Below are positions 52,539 through 60,274 of a DNA stretch of 64,000 nucleotides, piece after piece. The translations under genes were made by a program, and so were the position numbers. Source of the stretch: Bacteroidales bacterium (GTDB lineage Bacteria; Bacteroidota; Bacteroidia; Bacteroidales; P3); assembly GCA_017479385.1 (NCBI GenBank), contig JAFVCE010000017.1:310001-374000 (forward strand), read 5' to 3'. The notes under the pieces were generated by a model. That model did not search any database. It was not told the DNA's origin and saw only the letters and a program-made list of their open reading frames with translations. The first letter of the stretch is position 1, and each line of letters opens with the position of its first letter.

Positions 52539-53021
52539 TTAGAAGTCGGTGTTTATCGAGTCGAGCGGGTCGTAGGCTTCGGCGTTAGTGACGTCGCGAG
52601 TTTCGTAGGTCTGCGAATCCTCGTCGCGACGGCGCGAGCCGCGTTGCAGCGAGATGATGAGGGCGCCAATCATGCGAGTCAGCTCCATGAGGTACTCGCG
52701 CGACTGGTTGGTTTGTTCTTCGTCGAACAGGCCACGGGCCGAGGCCAAAGTGGTGTAGACTATGCACTCGCGGATTGCGGTTTTTGCAATTTTCAGATAG
52801 TGGTCGAACTGGTTCTTGTTGCGAGCAGAGCCTTCGGCAATGTTGAGGGCGATGTCGAATGCCGAGGTAGAGAAAGTTTTGATAAGGCTCTTGTCGGCAG
52901 CGGTTTGTGGGGTGCCGATATTGGTTAGGAGCCATTGGGCGTAGTCGGTTGCTTTGGCGTATACACGGAGGTCTTCGAAGCGGAAGAAGCTCATAGTGCG
53001 GTCTTGTTGCTGGTTGTCCAT
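52539..53021 (-). CDS. Four-helix-bundle protein (23S rRNA intervening-sequence protein family)
   Basis: 160 residues, all helical. RFEDLRVYAKATDYAQWLL and FDIALNIAEGSARNKNQFDH are diagnostic of the TIGR02436 four-helix-bundle family, named after proteins encoded inside 23S rRNA intervening sequences but mostly free-standing, as here. Function is unproven; some bind nucleic acids. Its C-terminal extension after about residue 130 is acidic and disordered (DSQTYETRDVTNAEAYD). It is a single gene upstream of a long gap with a repeat. Homologues are common and patchily distributed in Bacteroidetes, which suggests mobility. Confidence 0.88.
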   Translation of the reverse strand: MDNQQQDRTMSFFRFEDLRVYAKATDYAQWLLTNIGTPQTAADKSLIKTFSTSAFDIALNIAEGSARNKNQFDHYLKIAKTAIRECIVYTTLASARGLFDEEQTNQSREYLMELTRMIGALIISLQRGSRRRDEDSQTYETRDVTNAEAYDPLDSINTDF

Positions 53022-53098
53022 AGGATTTGTAATAATATGCTTATTGATGTAAAGTTAATTCTTTTCGGTGTTTAAGGATTCGGTTGGCACCCACAGCT

Positions 53099-53120
53099 GC
53101 CGCCCGGGGTGATGGGCGGC
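53099..53120 (-). terminator. Hairpin after the dihydroorotate-dehydrogenase-like gene
   Basis: GCCGCCC (53099-53105) and GGGCGGC (53114-53120) form a 7-bp GC stem in the gap between two minus-strand genes. No T-tract. Confidence 0.45.
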
Positions 53121-53257
53121 TGGGCTGGGCGTTGGTTCTTCTTTGGTTGGGTCGTGTGGTTGGTGTTGATGGCCGGCGCTGTGGCGGCCGCTGTGGATTT
53201 TGGTTTGGTGATGGTTAGTGGGTTGTGTTGACGATGGTTCAAGACCGCTGTGGAGGG

Positions 53258-54241
53258 TTAGCCTATTTCGGCGAAATATTTCATAAACTGAGTGCGCATC
53301 CAGAGCGATGTATTGTCGTTCGGCTTGACGGCCAGTTTGCCTCTGAATTGGTCAATCGAGGTGTAGCCCTTGTCAGCCATCCACTGCTTGAGGCCATCAT
53401 TGAGGGTGCGCATATGGTCTAAACCATTGATGTATAGGCTCGAAACCACCTGCACAGTACCAGCGCCGGCGAGGAGCATTTTGACCACATCGATTGGGGT
53501 GAAGACGCCCGTAGAGGCCGAAATGTCGCAACGTGTGGCTTTGCTCAAAATGGCAACCCAGCGCAGGGTGTTGTACTTCTCGTCGGGGTTGGAGAGTTTG
53601 GGTGCGTTGACCACTTCGAGCTTGTCGACATCAATGTCCATCTGCATCGACTTGTTGAAGATGGTCAAGCCTTGAATACCCATCCACGAGAGCTGTTGCA
53701 TCGATTTGGCCATATCGGTAAAATAGGGGCCGACCTTGATGCTAATGGGTATCGAAACCGACTTGCGAAGCGTGTTGATGATGTTGGTGTAGGTGCGTTC
53801 TACGTCGTCGGCCGAAGTCGAAGTCTCGGTCGCCATGATGGCCATATTCAACTCTATGGCGTCGCAGCCGGCGTCGACAAACTTACTGGCATAGGTGAGC
53901 CAATTCTCGTACGAGAAGCAGTTGATGCTGCCAATAACGGGTATGCTGAGGCGCTTTTTGGCTTCGCTCACAAGCTTGAAATACTTGGCAAGCGAGTCGT
54001 CGGCCACGTGCTGAGCAATATATTCATACGAAATGCCGTAGTTATCCGTGTCCACGACGGCCTGGGTGTTGCGCCTAATGTCGTGCATTATTTGCTCTTC
54101 GAAAATGGATTTCAGAATCACAGCGCCGGCACCGGCCTGTTCGAGTTTTTCAAGTTTGTCGACATCGGCGGTGAGTCCGCAACTGCCGGCAATGATAGGG
54201 CTATTGAGTTGTAAGCCGAGATATTTAGTTGTAGTATCCAT
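53258..54241 (-). CDS. Dihydroorotate-dehydrogenase-like protein
   Basis: 327 residues. An FMN-binding TIM barrel of the DHOD family: MDTTTKYLGLQLNSPIIAGS at the N-terminus, GAGAVILKSIFEEQI, DAIELNMAI, SIKVGPYFTDM and GTVQVVSSLYINGLDHM. ATG 54241 is chosen because it starts the conserved barrel strand. The text matches the Bacteroidetes DHOD-like paralogue, which is distinct from PyrD; its real substrate is uncertain. It stands alone with its own promoter and no pyrK. Cytoplasmic. Confidence 0.88.
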   Translation of the reverse strand: MDTTTKYLGLQLNSPIIAGSCGLTADVDKLEKLEQAGAGAVILKSIFEEQIMHDIRRNTQAVVDTDNYGISYEYIAQHVADDSLAKYFKLVSEAKKRLSIPVIGSINCFSYENWLTYASKFVDAGCDAIELNMAIMATETSTSADDVERTYTNIINTLRKSVSIPISIKVGPYFTDMAKSMQQLSWMGIQGLTIFNKSMQMDIDVDKLEVVNAPKLSNPDEKYNTLRWVAILSKATRCDISASTGVFTPIDVVKMLLAGAGTVQVVSSLYINGLDHMRTLNDGLKQWMADKGYTSIDQFRGKLAVKPNDNTSLWMRTQFMKYFAEIG

Positions 54242-54578
54242 TCTGTTCTTAATACTATAATAATCCAATGCAAAGATATGTAAAAAAAATTGATATTCGG
54301 ACTTTTTTTTGAAAAATATTTTTTTCTCAACAATTTCTCGCTGATTATCAATAATTTATGAAAAATAATTCAACCAGCAACTTCAACCTTTTTGCTTGCT
54401 CTATGGTCCGGAGCGGAGGCCTTTTTGAGCACTTTTCGAGCAGGTTACACATTAAATATAAAGTTATTTACATCCACGGTTGAAAAAAAATTTTGGTTCA
54501 TATATGTGTATTTCGAAAAAAAATACTAACTTTGCAAAGTTTTTTAACATAGAAAAATAGAGCAAAACACATAACCCC
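54242..54578. other. AT-rich divergent intergenic region with two promoters
   Basis: No gene seen. The minus-strand element TATCTTTG is at 54271-54278 (for the DHOD-like gene) and the plus-strand element TAACTTTG at 54527-54534 (for the TPR gene). The middle is mostly A/T. Confidence 0.65.
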
Positions 54579-55250
54579 ATGAAAGACCAGAAAGAAGAAA
54601 CAGCACTGGAAACCAACGACTTACTAACCAAAGGCCAGTTGTTTTTCGAGAAAAACGGCAAACTCATCATCATCATCGTATGCGCCATTTTGGTGATATT
54701 GGCCCTCATTTTTGGGTTGCGCAAGTGGTACTTCCAACCCCGCGACGTGCAAGCCTCCGAAGAAATGTTCGCCGCCGAGCAATGGTTCGGGCAAGGCAAC
54801 TACGAGTTGGCCCTCAACGGCAACGACAACCACCTCGGTTTTCTCGGCATGATAGACGAATATGGCAACACCAAAGCCGGCAACCTCGCCCACTACTATG
54901 CCGGTGTGAGCCAGCTGCGCCTCGGCAACTACGACGAAGCCATCAGCCAACTCAAGAAATATAAAGCCACCGACCTCTTCACCAAGCCCATGGCCCTCAT
55001 GTGCCAAGCCGACGCCCAAATGGAGGCTGGCCGCACCCAAGAGGCTATCGACCTCTACCTCAAAGCCGCCAAAGCAAGCGACAACTTTGTGAGCGCCCCC
55101 ACCGCACTCTTCAAAGCCGGCATGGGCTACATCATCCTCGGCAACGGGGCCAAAGCCATCGACTGCTTCAAACAAATCAAGGCCAACTACCCCGAAAGTT
55201 CCGAGTGGAGCGAAGTCGACAAATACATGGCCTACGCCGAAAATATGTAA
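54579..55250 (+). CDS. Membrane-anchored TPR protein (YfgM-like)
   Basis: 223 residues. One transmembrane helix near the N-terminus (LIIIIVCAILVILALIFGL, about residues 29-47) anchors a periplasmic domain with tetratricopeptide repeats (LAHYYAGVSQLRLGNYDEAI, ALFKAGMGYIILGNGAKAID). The layout matches the YfgM / TPR_21-type proteins that associate with chaperones or BamB in the envelope. There is no catalytic motif. It has a TAACTTTG promoter and is followed by a good terminator, so it is a single-gene unit. Confidence 0.85.
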   Translation: MKDQKEETALETNDLLTKGQLFFEKNGKLIIIIVCAILVILALIFGLRKWYFQPRDVQASEEMFAAEQWFGQGNYELALNGNDNHLGFLGMIDEYGNTKAGNLAHYYAGVSQLRLGNYDEAISQLKKYKATDLFTKPMALMCQADAQMEAGRTQEAIDLYLKAAKASDNFVSAPTALFKAGMGYIILGNGAKAIDCFKQIKANYPESSEWSEVDKYMAYAENM

Positions 55251-55279
55251 ACCGTCACATTCCATAACAACAATAACGC

Positions 55280-55315
55280 GAAGCGGCTCACAAAATTGTG
55301 CGCCGCTTCCTTTTT
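55280..55315 (+). terminator. Rho-independent terminator of the TPR gene
   Basis: GAAGCGGC (55280-55287) pairs with GCCGCTTC (55302-55309), with an inner CACAA/TTGTG helix, followed by CTTTTTA. Confidence 0.85.
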
Positions 55316-55366
55316 ATATATAATTTAACATTATATATTGTGGATTGAATTTTGTTAAAAAAAAGC

Positions 55367-55396
55367 AAGGCGGAAACAAAATAAAGTTTCCGCCTT
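55367..55396 (-). terminator. Rho-independent terminator of the ElbB-like gene
   Basis: AAGGCGGAAAC (55367-55377) and GTTTCCGCCTT (55386-55396) form an 11-bp stem. On the minus strand it is followed by GCTTTTTTTT, so it ends transcripts from the ElbB-like side. Confidence 0.85.
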
Positions 55397-55420
55397 TGCG
55401 TTATTGCTTTTGCTATGGTT

Positions 55421-56113
55421 CTATTGCAACATGGTTTGGAGCGACGCAACGAGGTTTTCGGCTCCGTCGAAGATTTCGCTTATGCGGGTTGCCGCCATAT
55501 AGGCTGGGGTCGTGATGACACGATGGTCGTCGTCGACACAGACGGCCGTGGGGGCGCACTCTTCGACTATGCACCCCAACTCGAGGGCCACTTTGGCAGC
55601 TGGTATGCTGCGGTCTTGCCCAAGGGTGATGTGAATGCCGTATCGGCCCAGGACCTTGGCCAGGACCATGGGTGCAATACACATGGCCACCACAGGTTTG
55701 TGGGCGCGGTAGGTTTCGAGAATGGCGTCGGCAACACTGTCTATCACTGTCATGCGTGGGCCATCGAATGCGAAGGTGGAGAGGTTGCGAGCAGCACCCA
55801 TGCCGCCGGGCAAAGCCAACGCGTCGTAGTCGGCAGGGTTATACTGCTCGATTGGCAAGAGGTTGCCACGAGCAATGCGAGCGCTCTCTACAAAGATGTC
55901 GCGCTGTTCGACGTCGACAATAGAGCCTTCTTCGGCTTCATCGTCAGCGTCGGCCATTTCGACATGAGGCACCACTTCGAAGTAGCCTTCGGGCGCGAAG
56001 CATTGGTACTGCCAACCGCGGCGGTCGATGGCGAGCATGAGCGAGAGGCTTTCTTGGAGTTCGGAGCCGTCGCGATTGCCGCAGCCGGAGAGTATGATGG
56101 CTATTTTTTTCAT
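55421..56113 (-). CDS. ElbB-like DJ-1/PfpI-family protein (isoprenoid-associated glyoxalase)
   Basis: 230 residues. IAIILSGCGNRDGSELQESL at the N-terminus is characteristic of ElbB. The nucleophile-elbow cysteine is C145 (VVAMCIAPMVLAKV), and ALALPGGMGAARNLSTFA is the oxyanion loop. ElbB homologues are described as glyoxalase III-like; their physiological role is not settled. No signal peptide. It lies downstream of the Cys/Met PLP-enzyme gene across a 123-base gap full of palindromes and ends at a good terminator. Confidence 0.9.
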   Translation of the reverse strand: MKKIAIILSGCGNRDGSELQESLSLMLAIDRRGWQYQCFAPEGYFEVVPHVEMADADDEAEEGSIVDVEQRDIFVESARIARGNLLPIEQYNPADYDALALPGGMGAARNLSTFAFDGPRMTVIDSVADAILETYRAHKPVVAMCIAPMVLAKVLGRYGIHITLGQDRSIPAAKVALELGCIVEECAPTAVCVDDDHRVITTPAYMAATRISEIFDGAENLVASLQTMLQ

Positions 56114-56150
56114 GGGTTGGATGTTTTTGGGGAGGGTTTAGAGCGACCTA

Positions 56151-56222
56151 TATTTCCCAATTTTCGGGAATATCTGGAAATTCCGAGGTTCCCGGAAACT
56201 CCGAATGGGTCGGAGTTTCCGG
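56151..56222. repeat. Cluster of nested palindromes
   Basis: CCGGAAACTCCGA (56192-56204) pairs with TCGGAGTTTCCGG (56210-56222), a perfect 13-bp stem with a five-base loop. Just upstream, TTTCCC (56152-56157) pairs with GGGAA (56166-56170), and GGAAATTCC is itself a near-palindrome. Most of the gap is made of GGAA/TTCC arms. It may end transcription of the PLP-enzyme gene but has no T-tract. Confidence 0.6.
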
Positions 56223-56236
56223 TTTCTCGGTATTTT

Positions 56237-57442
56237 TTAGCGGCGGCTTTCTTCGACGCTTTCTTTGATGAGTTGGAAGGTTGCTTCGATGTCGTTGTCG
56301 AGACCCATCGAGAAGCGGATGAGGCCTTCGCTCATGCCCATTTCTTTCTGAATGTCTTCGGGGACTTCGCTACTGGTGCTCTTACCGCTGTTGCTGAAGA
56401 GGGTCTTGAAATAACCGAGGCTGACGGCGAGGTAGCCAACACCTTTCTGTTGCATGATTTCCATGATTTTGCTGGCGCTTTCGGCAGTACCCATGTCGAT
56501 ACTAATCATGCCACCAAAGCCGTAGCCTTCGTTCATCATGGAGCAGAAGAGCTGGTAATCGGGGTGCTCGGGGAGGCCGGGGTAGTTGTATTTGAAGCCC
56601 ACCTCTTTGAAGCGTTTGGCAAGGTACATTGCGTTCTCGCCGTGCTTTTTCATACGGATGTGGAGGGTGTGGAGGTTTTTGAGGATGGAGGCGCTGCGCA
56701 AGGGGTCGAGCACGGGGCCGAGGAGCATGCAGGTGCCGTTATTGACGTCGATGAGGCTGCCAATATACTCGGCCGAGCCGCAGATGGCGCCAGCCACGCA
56801 GTCGTTGGTGCCGTTGATGTATTTGGTCATGCTGTAGACGGTTACGTCGGCGCCCAGACGGCAGGGGTTGAAAATCATGGGGGTGAAGGTGTTGTCTACA
56901 ATGAGCTTGGCGCCGGCGGCGTGGGCCATCTTGCTCAGTTCGGGCACGTTGGCAATGCGCAGCAGGGGGTTGTTCATGGTCTCGGTGTAGACGACTTTGG
57001 TGTTGGGGTGGGCGGCAAGGGCTTTCTTAACGGCGTCGAGGTCCTGCATATTGACGAAGGTGCAGTCGACGTTGAACTTTTTGAGGTAGTTGGCCATGAA
57101 GGCGAAGGTGCCACCATAGGTTGTCATGCTGGCCACGATGTGGTCGCCAGCCTTCACTTCGTGAAGGAGGGCGCAGGTGATGGCGGCCAGACCGCTACCG
57201 GTAACCCAAGCGGCCTCGGTGCCTTCCATAGCGGCCAGGGCTTTGCAGAGTGCAAGGTTGGAGGGGTTCCAGTGGCGGCTGTAGAGGAAGTAGCCTTCGG
57301 TTTCGCCGTGGAAAGTCTCGGTCATCAGATGAGCCTCGGGGAAGATGAAGGTGGCGCTGTCGCAAATTGCGGGGTTCACACCACGGTTGGCGTCGCTTCC
57401 GTCGAGACGCTGGATAGCTGTTGCAGGATCGAATTTGTTCAT
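56237..57442 (-). CDS. Cys/Met metabolism PLP-dependent enzyme (methionine gamma-lyase/cystathionine lyase type)
   Basis: 401 residues, the usual length. The fold-type I PLP lysine is in YSMTKYINGTNDCVAGAI. GSGLAAITCALLHEVKAGDH, YTETMNNPLLRIANV and LIVDNTFTPMIFNPCRLGAD match the Cys/Met-metabolism family. Members cleave or form C-S bonds; whether this one is a methionine gamma-lyase, a cystathionine lyase or a homocysteine synthase cannot be settled. It is divergent from the methyltransferase gene, with facing promoters only 13 bases apart. Confidence 0.88.
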   Translation of the reverse strand: MNKFDPATAIQRLDGSDANRGVNPAICDSATFIFPEAHLMTETFHGETEGYFLYSRHWNPSNLALCKALAAMEGTEAAWVTGSGLAAITCALLHEVKAGDHIVASMTTYGGTFAFMANYLKKFNVDCTFVNMQDLDAVKKALAAHPNTKVVYTETMNNPLLRIANVPELSKMAHAAGAKLIVDNTFTPMIFNPCRLGADVTVYSMTKYINGTNDCVAGAICGSAEYIGSLIDVNNGTCMLLGPVLDPLRSASILKNLHTLHIRMKKHGENAMYLAKRFKEVGFKYNYPGLPEHPDYQLFCSMMNEGYGFGGMISIDMGTAESASKIMEIMQQKGVGYLAVSLGYFKTLFSNSGKSTSSEVPEDIQKEMGMSEGLIRFSMGLDNDIEATFQLIKESVEESRR

Positions 57443-57489
57443 TGTTAGGTAGTTTTATTTGGTTCTATATTTTTTTAAATAAGATTTTG

Positions 57490-57518
57490 CAAAATTACGA
57501 TTTTTTTTTGTATTTTTG
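57490..57518. promoter_or_regulatory. Divergent promoters, the plus one nearly leaderless
   Basis: The minus-strand element TAATTTTG is at 57490-57497 and the plus-strand element TATTTTTG at 57511-57518. The plus element ends four bases before ATG 57523, so the mRNA would begin at or next to the start codon. Confidence 0.6.
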
Positions 57519-57522
57519 CAAA

Positions 57523-58230
57523 ATGAATGGAAAATTATTTTTGTTTCCAGTAACCATTGGCGCCGAGGAGGTTACGCGTTCGCTGCCAGCAGCGAATGGC
57601 GAGTTGCTTGACCAATGTAGCGTTTTTGTGGTCGAAGAGTTGCGTTCGGCGCGCCGTTTTTTGCGTCGGGCGGGCTATTCTCGCCCTATTGACGAGACCA
57701 CTTTCTACCTGCTCAACGAGCATACTGCCGAGGCCGAGACGGCCCACTATTTGGACCCCATTTTCGATGGGCAGAACGTTGGCCTGCTGAGCGAGGCAGG
57801 CCTGCCCTGCGTGGCCGACCCAGGGGCTATGATAACTCGCCAGGCTCAGCGTTTGGGCATAGAGGTTGTGCCGCTGGTTGGCCCCTCGTCGCTGATGTTG
57901 GCCCTGATGGCCAGCGGCTTGAACGGGCAGAATTTTGCCTTTGTGGGCTACCTGCCGGTCGACCGCTCTGAGCGAGCCCACGCTTTGCGCCGGCTCGAGG
58001 AGCGCGCTTTGCGCGAAGGGCAGACGCAGATTTTTATCGAGGCTCCCTACCGCAACAACCAAATGCTCGAAGCCATCTGCCAAACGTTGCGGCCGGCAAC
58101 CCAGGTTTGCGTGGCTACCGACATCACGATGCCGACCCAGAGCATTCGCACCATGAGCGTGGCCCAGTGGGCACGCCTGCGGGTTGAGGTGAATTTGCAT
58201 AAGCGGAACACTGTGTTCCTCGTCGGATGA
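57523..58230 (+). CDS. SAM-dependent tetrapyrrole-methylase-family methyltransferase (RsmI-like, short form)
   Basis: 235 residues. ATG 57523 (MNGKLFLFPVTIGAEEVTRS) is chosen; the frame is open upstream but crosses the promoter. NVGLLSEAGLPCVADPGAM and VVPLVGPSSLMLALMASGLN are the family's SAM-binding blocks, and FIEAPYRNNQMLEAICQTL is typical of the RsmI group, which 2'-O-methylates C1402 of 16S rRNA. It is shorter than RsmI (about 280) and lacks the last domain; Bacteroidetes often carry this second paralogue, whose target is uncertain. No SD sequence is present. Confidence 0.85.
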   Translation: MNGKLFLFPVTIGAEEVTRSLPAANGELLDQCSVFVVEELRSARRFLRRAGYSRPIDETTFYLLNEHTAEAETAHYLDPIFDGQNVGLLSEAGLPCVADPGAMITRQAQRLGIEVVPLVGPSSLMLALMASGLNGQNFAFVGYLPVDRSERAHALRRLEERALREGQTQIFIEAPYRNNQMLEAICQTLRPATQVCVATDITMPTQSIRTMSVAQWARLRVEVNLHKRNTVFLVG

Positions 58231-58252
58231 AATTTAAGTGACAGGCCTCTCT

Positions 58253-58284
58253 ACCCCACTCTGCCATCGGGCAGCGGATGGGGT
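58253..58284. terminator. Hairpin after the methyltransferase gene
   Basis: ACCCCA (58253-58258) pairs with TGGGGT (58279-58284), with an inner CTGCC/GGCAG helix (58261-58274). No T-tract directly follows, but GGTATTTTT lies a few bases on. Confidence 0.5.
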
Positions 58285-58306
58285 GAGGAGGGTATTTTTG
58301 GGGGTG

Positions 58307-58395
58307 CTAAGTAGCTGAATATCAAGCGTTGTTCGACCTCAATACGACCTTAACCCCTCTTTAACCCCTCCTCACCCCTGTTTTTCAGCGAGTTA
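58307..58395 (+). repeat. Dispersed intergenic repeat, copy F
   Basis: It begins CTAAGTAGCTGAATATCAAG, has the core CGACCTCAATACGACC and TTAACCCCTCTTTAACCCC, and ends TTTTTCAGCGAGTTAG. It overlaps the last 46 bases of the HAD gene, which reads the minus strand into it and stops at 58350-58352. Confidence 0.85.
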
Positions 58396-58991
58396 GGAGG
58401 GAGCAATGTAGCCAGTTTTTGGCGCAGTTCGTCGGCCGTGGTGAAGCGCACTCCGAGCAGGCCGAGTGCGGTGGCGGCGGCCACATTGTCGGCATTGTCG
58501 TCGACGAAGATGGTCTCGGCCGGTTCGAGGTTGTAGCGTTGCAGGATGAGGCGGAAGATGGCAGGGTCGGGTTTGACGAGGCCCACGTCGCCCGACACAA
58601 CGTAGCGGTCTATCATTTGCAGCACTTCGAACCGACGCCTCGCGGCGGGGAAGGTCTCCATGCTCCAGTTGGTGAGCCCGAAGAGTTGTAGGCCAGGCAC
58701 TTGGCGCAGTTCGGCTACCAGGTGGCGCATTCCGGGCACCTCGCCGGGGAGCATCTCGTCCCAGCGCGAACGGTAGAGCTCGATGGCGTCGGCCTGGTCG
58801 GGGTATTGGCTTTTGAGTTGACTGAGGCAGAGGTCTTGGTTTAGGCCGGCATCGATACGGCTGCGCAATTCGGAGGTTAGCACGTGGCGCAGGAAGTACC
58901 AACTTTGGGCTTCGCTGCCAAAGAACTGGGTGTAGACCCGCTCGGGTTCCCAGCGCACAAGGACGTTGCCGTAGTCGAGAATGAGGTTCAT
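58350..58991 (-). CDS. HAD-superfamily hydrolase with a repeat-derived C-terminal tail
   Basis: 213 residues. HAD motifs: I (LDYGNVLV, nucleophile D6; the second aspartate is glycine, as in the GNV subgroup of YihX-like phosphatases), II (LFGLTNWS), III (K of GLVKPDPAIF) and IV (FVDDNADNVAAA). It should be a cytoplasmic sugar- or nucleotide-phosphate phosphatase. Its last ~15 residues (NSLKNRGEEGLKRG) lie inside repeat copy F and differ from normal HAD ends, so the stop codon appears to be supplied by the repeat. It overlaps rfbB by four bases (ATGA). Confidence 0.85.
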   Translation of the reverse strand: MNLILDYGNVLVRWEPERVYTQFFGSEAQSWYFLRHVLTSELRSRIDAGLNQDLCLSQLKSQYPDQADAIELYRSRWDEMLPGEVPGMRHLVAELRQVPGLQLFGLTNWSMETFPAARRRFEVLQMIDRYVVSGDVGLVKPDPAIFRLILQRYNLEPAETIFVDDNADNVAAATALGLLGVRFTTADELRQKLATLLPPNSLKNRGEEGLKRG

Positions 58992-60124
58992 CGACCGGAG
59001 TACATATCGTTATAGTATTTCATGTAGTCGCCACTTGTCACGCGGTCCATCCACTCTTGGTTTTCGAGGTACCAGGCAACGGTTTTTTCTATGCCCTCTT
59101 CGAATTGGAGGGTAGGTTCCCAGCCCAGTTCGCGTTGGAGTTTGCGGCTGTCGATGGCGTAGCGCAGGTCGTGGCCAGCGCGGTCGGTGACGTAGGTGAT
59201 GAGGTCCATGTCTTGCCCCTCGGGACGGCCCAGCAGGCGGTCGGTGGTTTGGATGAGCAGACGCACGATGTCGATGTTTTTCCACTCGTTGAAACCGCCA
59301 ATGTTGTAGGTCTCGGCCACCTGGCCGCGGTGGAAGATGAGGTCGATGGCGCGAGCGTGGTCTTCGACGTAGAGCCAGTCGCGCACGTTCTCGCCTTTGC
59401 CGTAGACGGGCAGCTGGCGGCGGTGGCGTATGTTGTTCACAAAGAGAGGGATAAGCTTTTCGGGGAACTGGTAGGGGCCGTAGTTGTTCGAGCAATTGGT
59501 GACGATGGTGGGCAGGCCGTAGGTGTCGTGGAAGGCGCGCACAAAGTGGTCGCTCGAGGCCTTGGAGGCGCTGTAGGGCGAGTGGGGCTGGTATTTAAGC
59601 TCTTCGGTGAAGAACTGCGAGCCGTAGGCCACGTGTTTTTTGCCGCTCGAGGCTTTGGTCGAGAAGGGGGGCTCGATGCCTTCGGGGTTGGTCACCTCGA
59701 GGGCGCCGTAGACCTCGTCGGTCGATATGTGGTAGAAGAGTTTGCCTTCGTAGTTCCCCTCCCACGCCGTTTTGGCGGCTTGGAGCAGCGAGAGGGTGCC
59801 CATGACGTTGGTCTGCGCAAAGGTGAAGGGGTCTTTTATGGAGCGGTCTACATGGCTTTCGGCCGCGAGGTGGATAATGCCGTCCACCTGTTCTTGGCGC
59901 ATGAGTTGCAGAACCCCCTCGAAGTCGCAAATATCCATCCGCACAAAGCGGTAGTTGGGGCGGCTTTCGATGTCTTTCAGGTTTTCGAGATTGCCGGCAT
60001 AGGTAAGCTTGTCGAGATTGATAATCCGATAGTCGGGATATTTATTCACGAGCAGGCGAACCACGTGGCTGCCAATAAAGCCGGCTCCGCCGGTGATGAT
60101 GATGGTGCGTTTAGTTTCGGTCAT
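58988..60124 (-). CDS. rfbB: dTDP-glucose 4,6-dehydratase
   Basis: 378 residues. Makes dTDP-4-keto-6-deoxyglucose for rhamnose and related sugars in surface polysaccharides. The NAD-binding motif is TGGAGFIGSHVVRLL, the catalytic YxxxK is in PYSASKASSDHFVRA, and HLAAESHVDRSI and NNYGPYQFPEKLIPL are signatures. The rest of the rml pathway is not in the window. It is first in a two-gene operon with the HAD gene and is driven by one arm of a mirror-symmetric divergent promoter. Confidence 0.96.
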   Translation of the reverse strand: MTETKRTIIITGGAGFIGSHVVRLLVNKYPDYRIINLDKLTYAGNLENLKDIESRPNYRFVRMDICDFEGVLQLMRQEQVDGIIHLAAESHVDRSIKDPFTFAQTNVMGTLSLLQAAKTAWEGNYEGKLFYHISTDEVYGALEVTNPEGIEPPFSTKASSGKKHVAYGSQFFTEELKYQPHSPYSASKASSDHFVRAFHDTYGLPTIVTNCSNNYGPYQFPEKLIPLFVNNIRHRRQLPVYGKGENVRDWLYVEDHARAIDLIFHRGQVAETYNIGGFNEWKNIDIVRLLIQTTDRLLGRPEGQDMDLITYVTDRAGHDLRYAIDSRKLQRELGWEPTLQFEEGIEKTVAWYLENQEWMDRVTSGDYMKYYNDMYSGR

Positions 60125-60180
60125 GACTACTGATTGTTATGTACGGAGGGCGAGCCCGTGGGACGCGACCCTTACGGGCT

Positions 60181-60250
60181 GCAAAGTTACACAAAAAAAT
60201 CGGAATATAGGATTTTTTTTTCGAACGTCGGTTTTTTTGTGTAACTTTGC
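60181..60250. promoter_or_regulatory. Mirror-symmetric divergent promoters
   Basis: A perfect 19-base inverted repeat, GCAAAGTTACACAAAAAAA at 60181-60199 and its complement at 60232-60250, encloses 32 bases. It carries the -7 elements of both genes: TAACTTTG at 60182-60189 on the minus strand for rfbB and at 60242-60249 on the plus strand for the OstA-like gene. Confidence 0.75.
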
Positions 60251-60274
60251 ATTTTTGCCACCACAGTGAAAACA

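Noticed and set aside
55415-57448. Open frame of 677 codons on the plus strand over the ElbB-like and PLP-enzyme genes
   Set aside because: A shadow of two conserved minus-strand genes; it also spans the palindromic gap between them.
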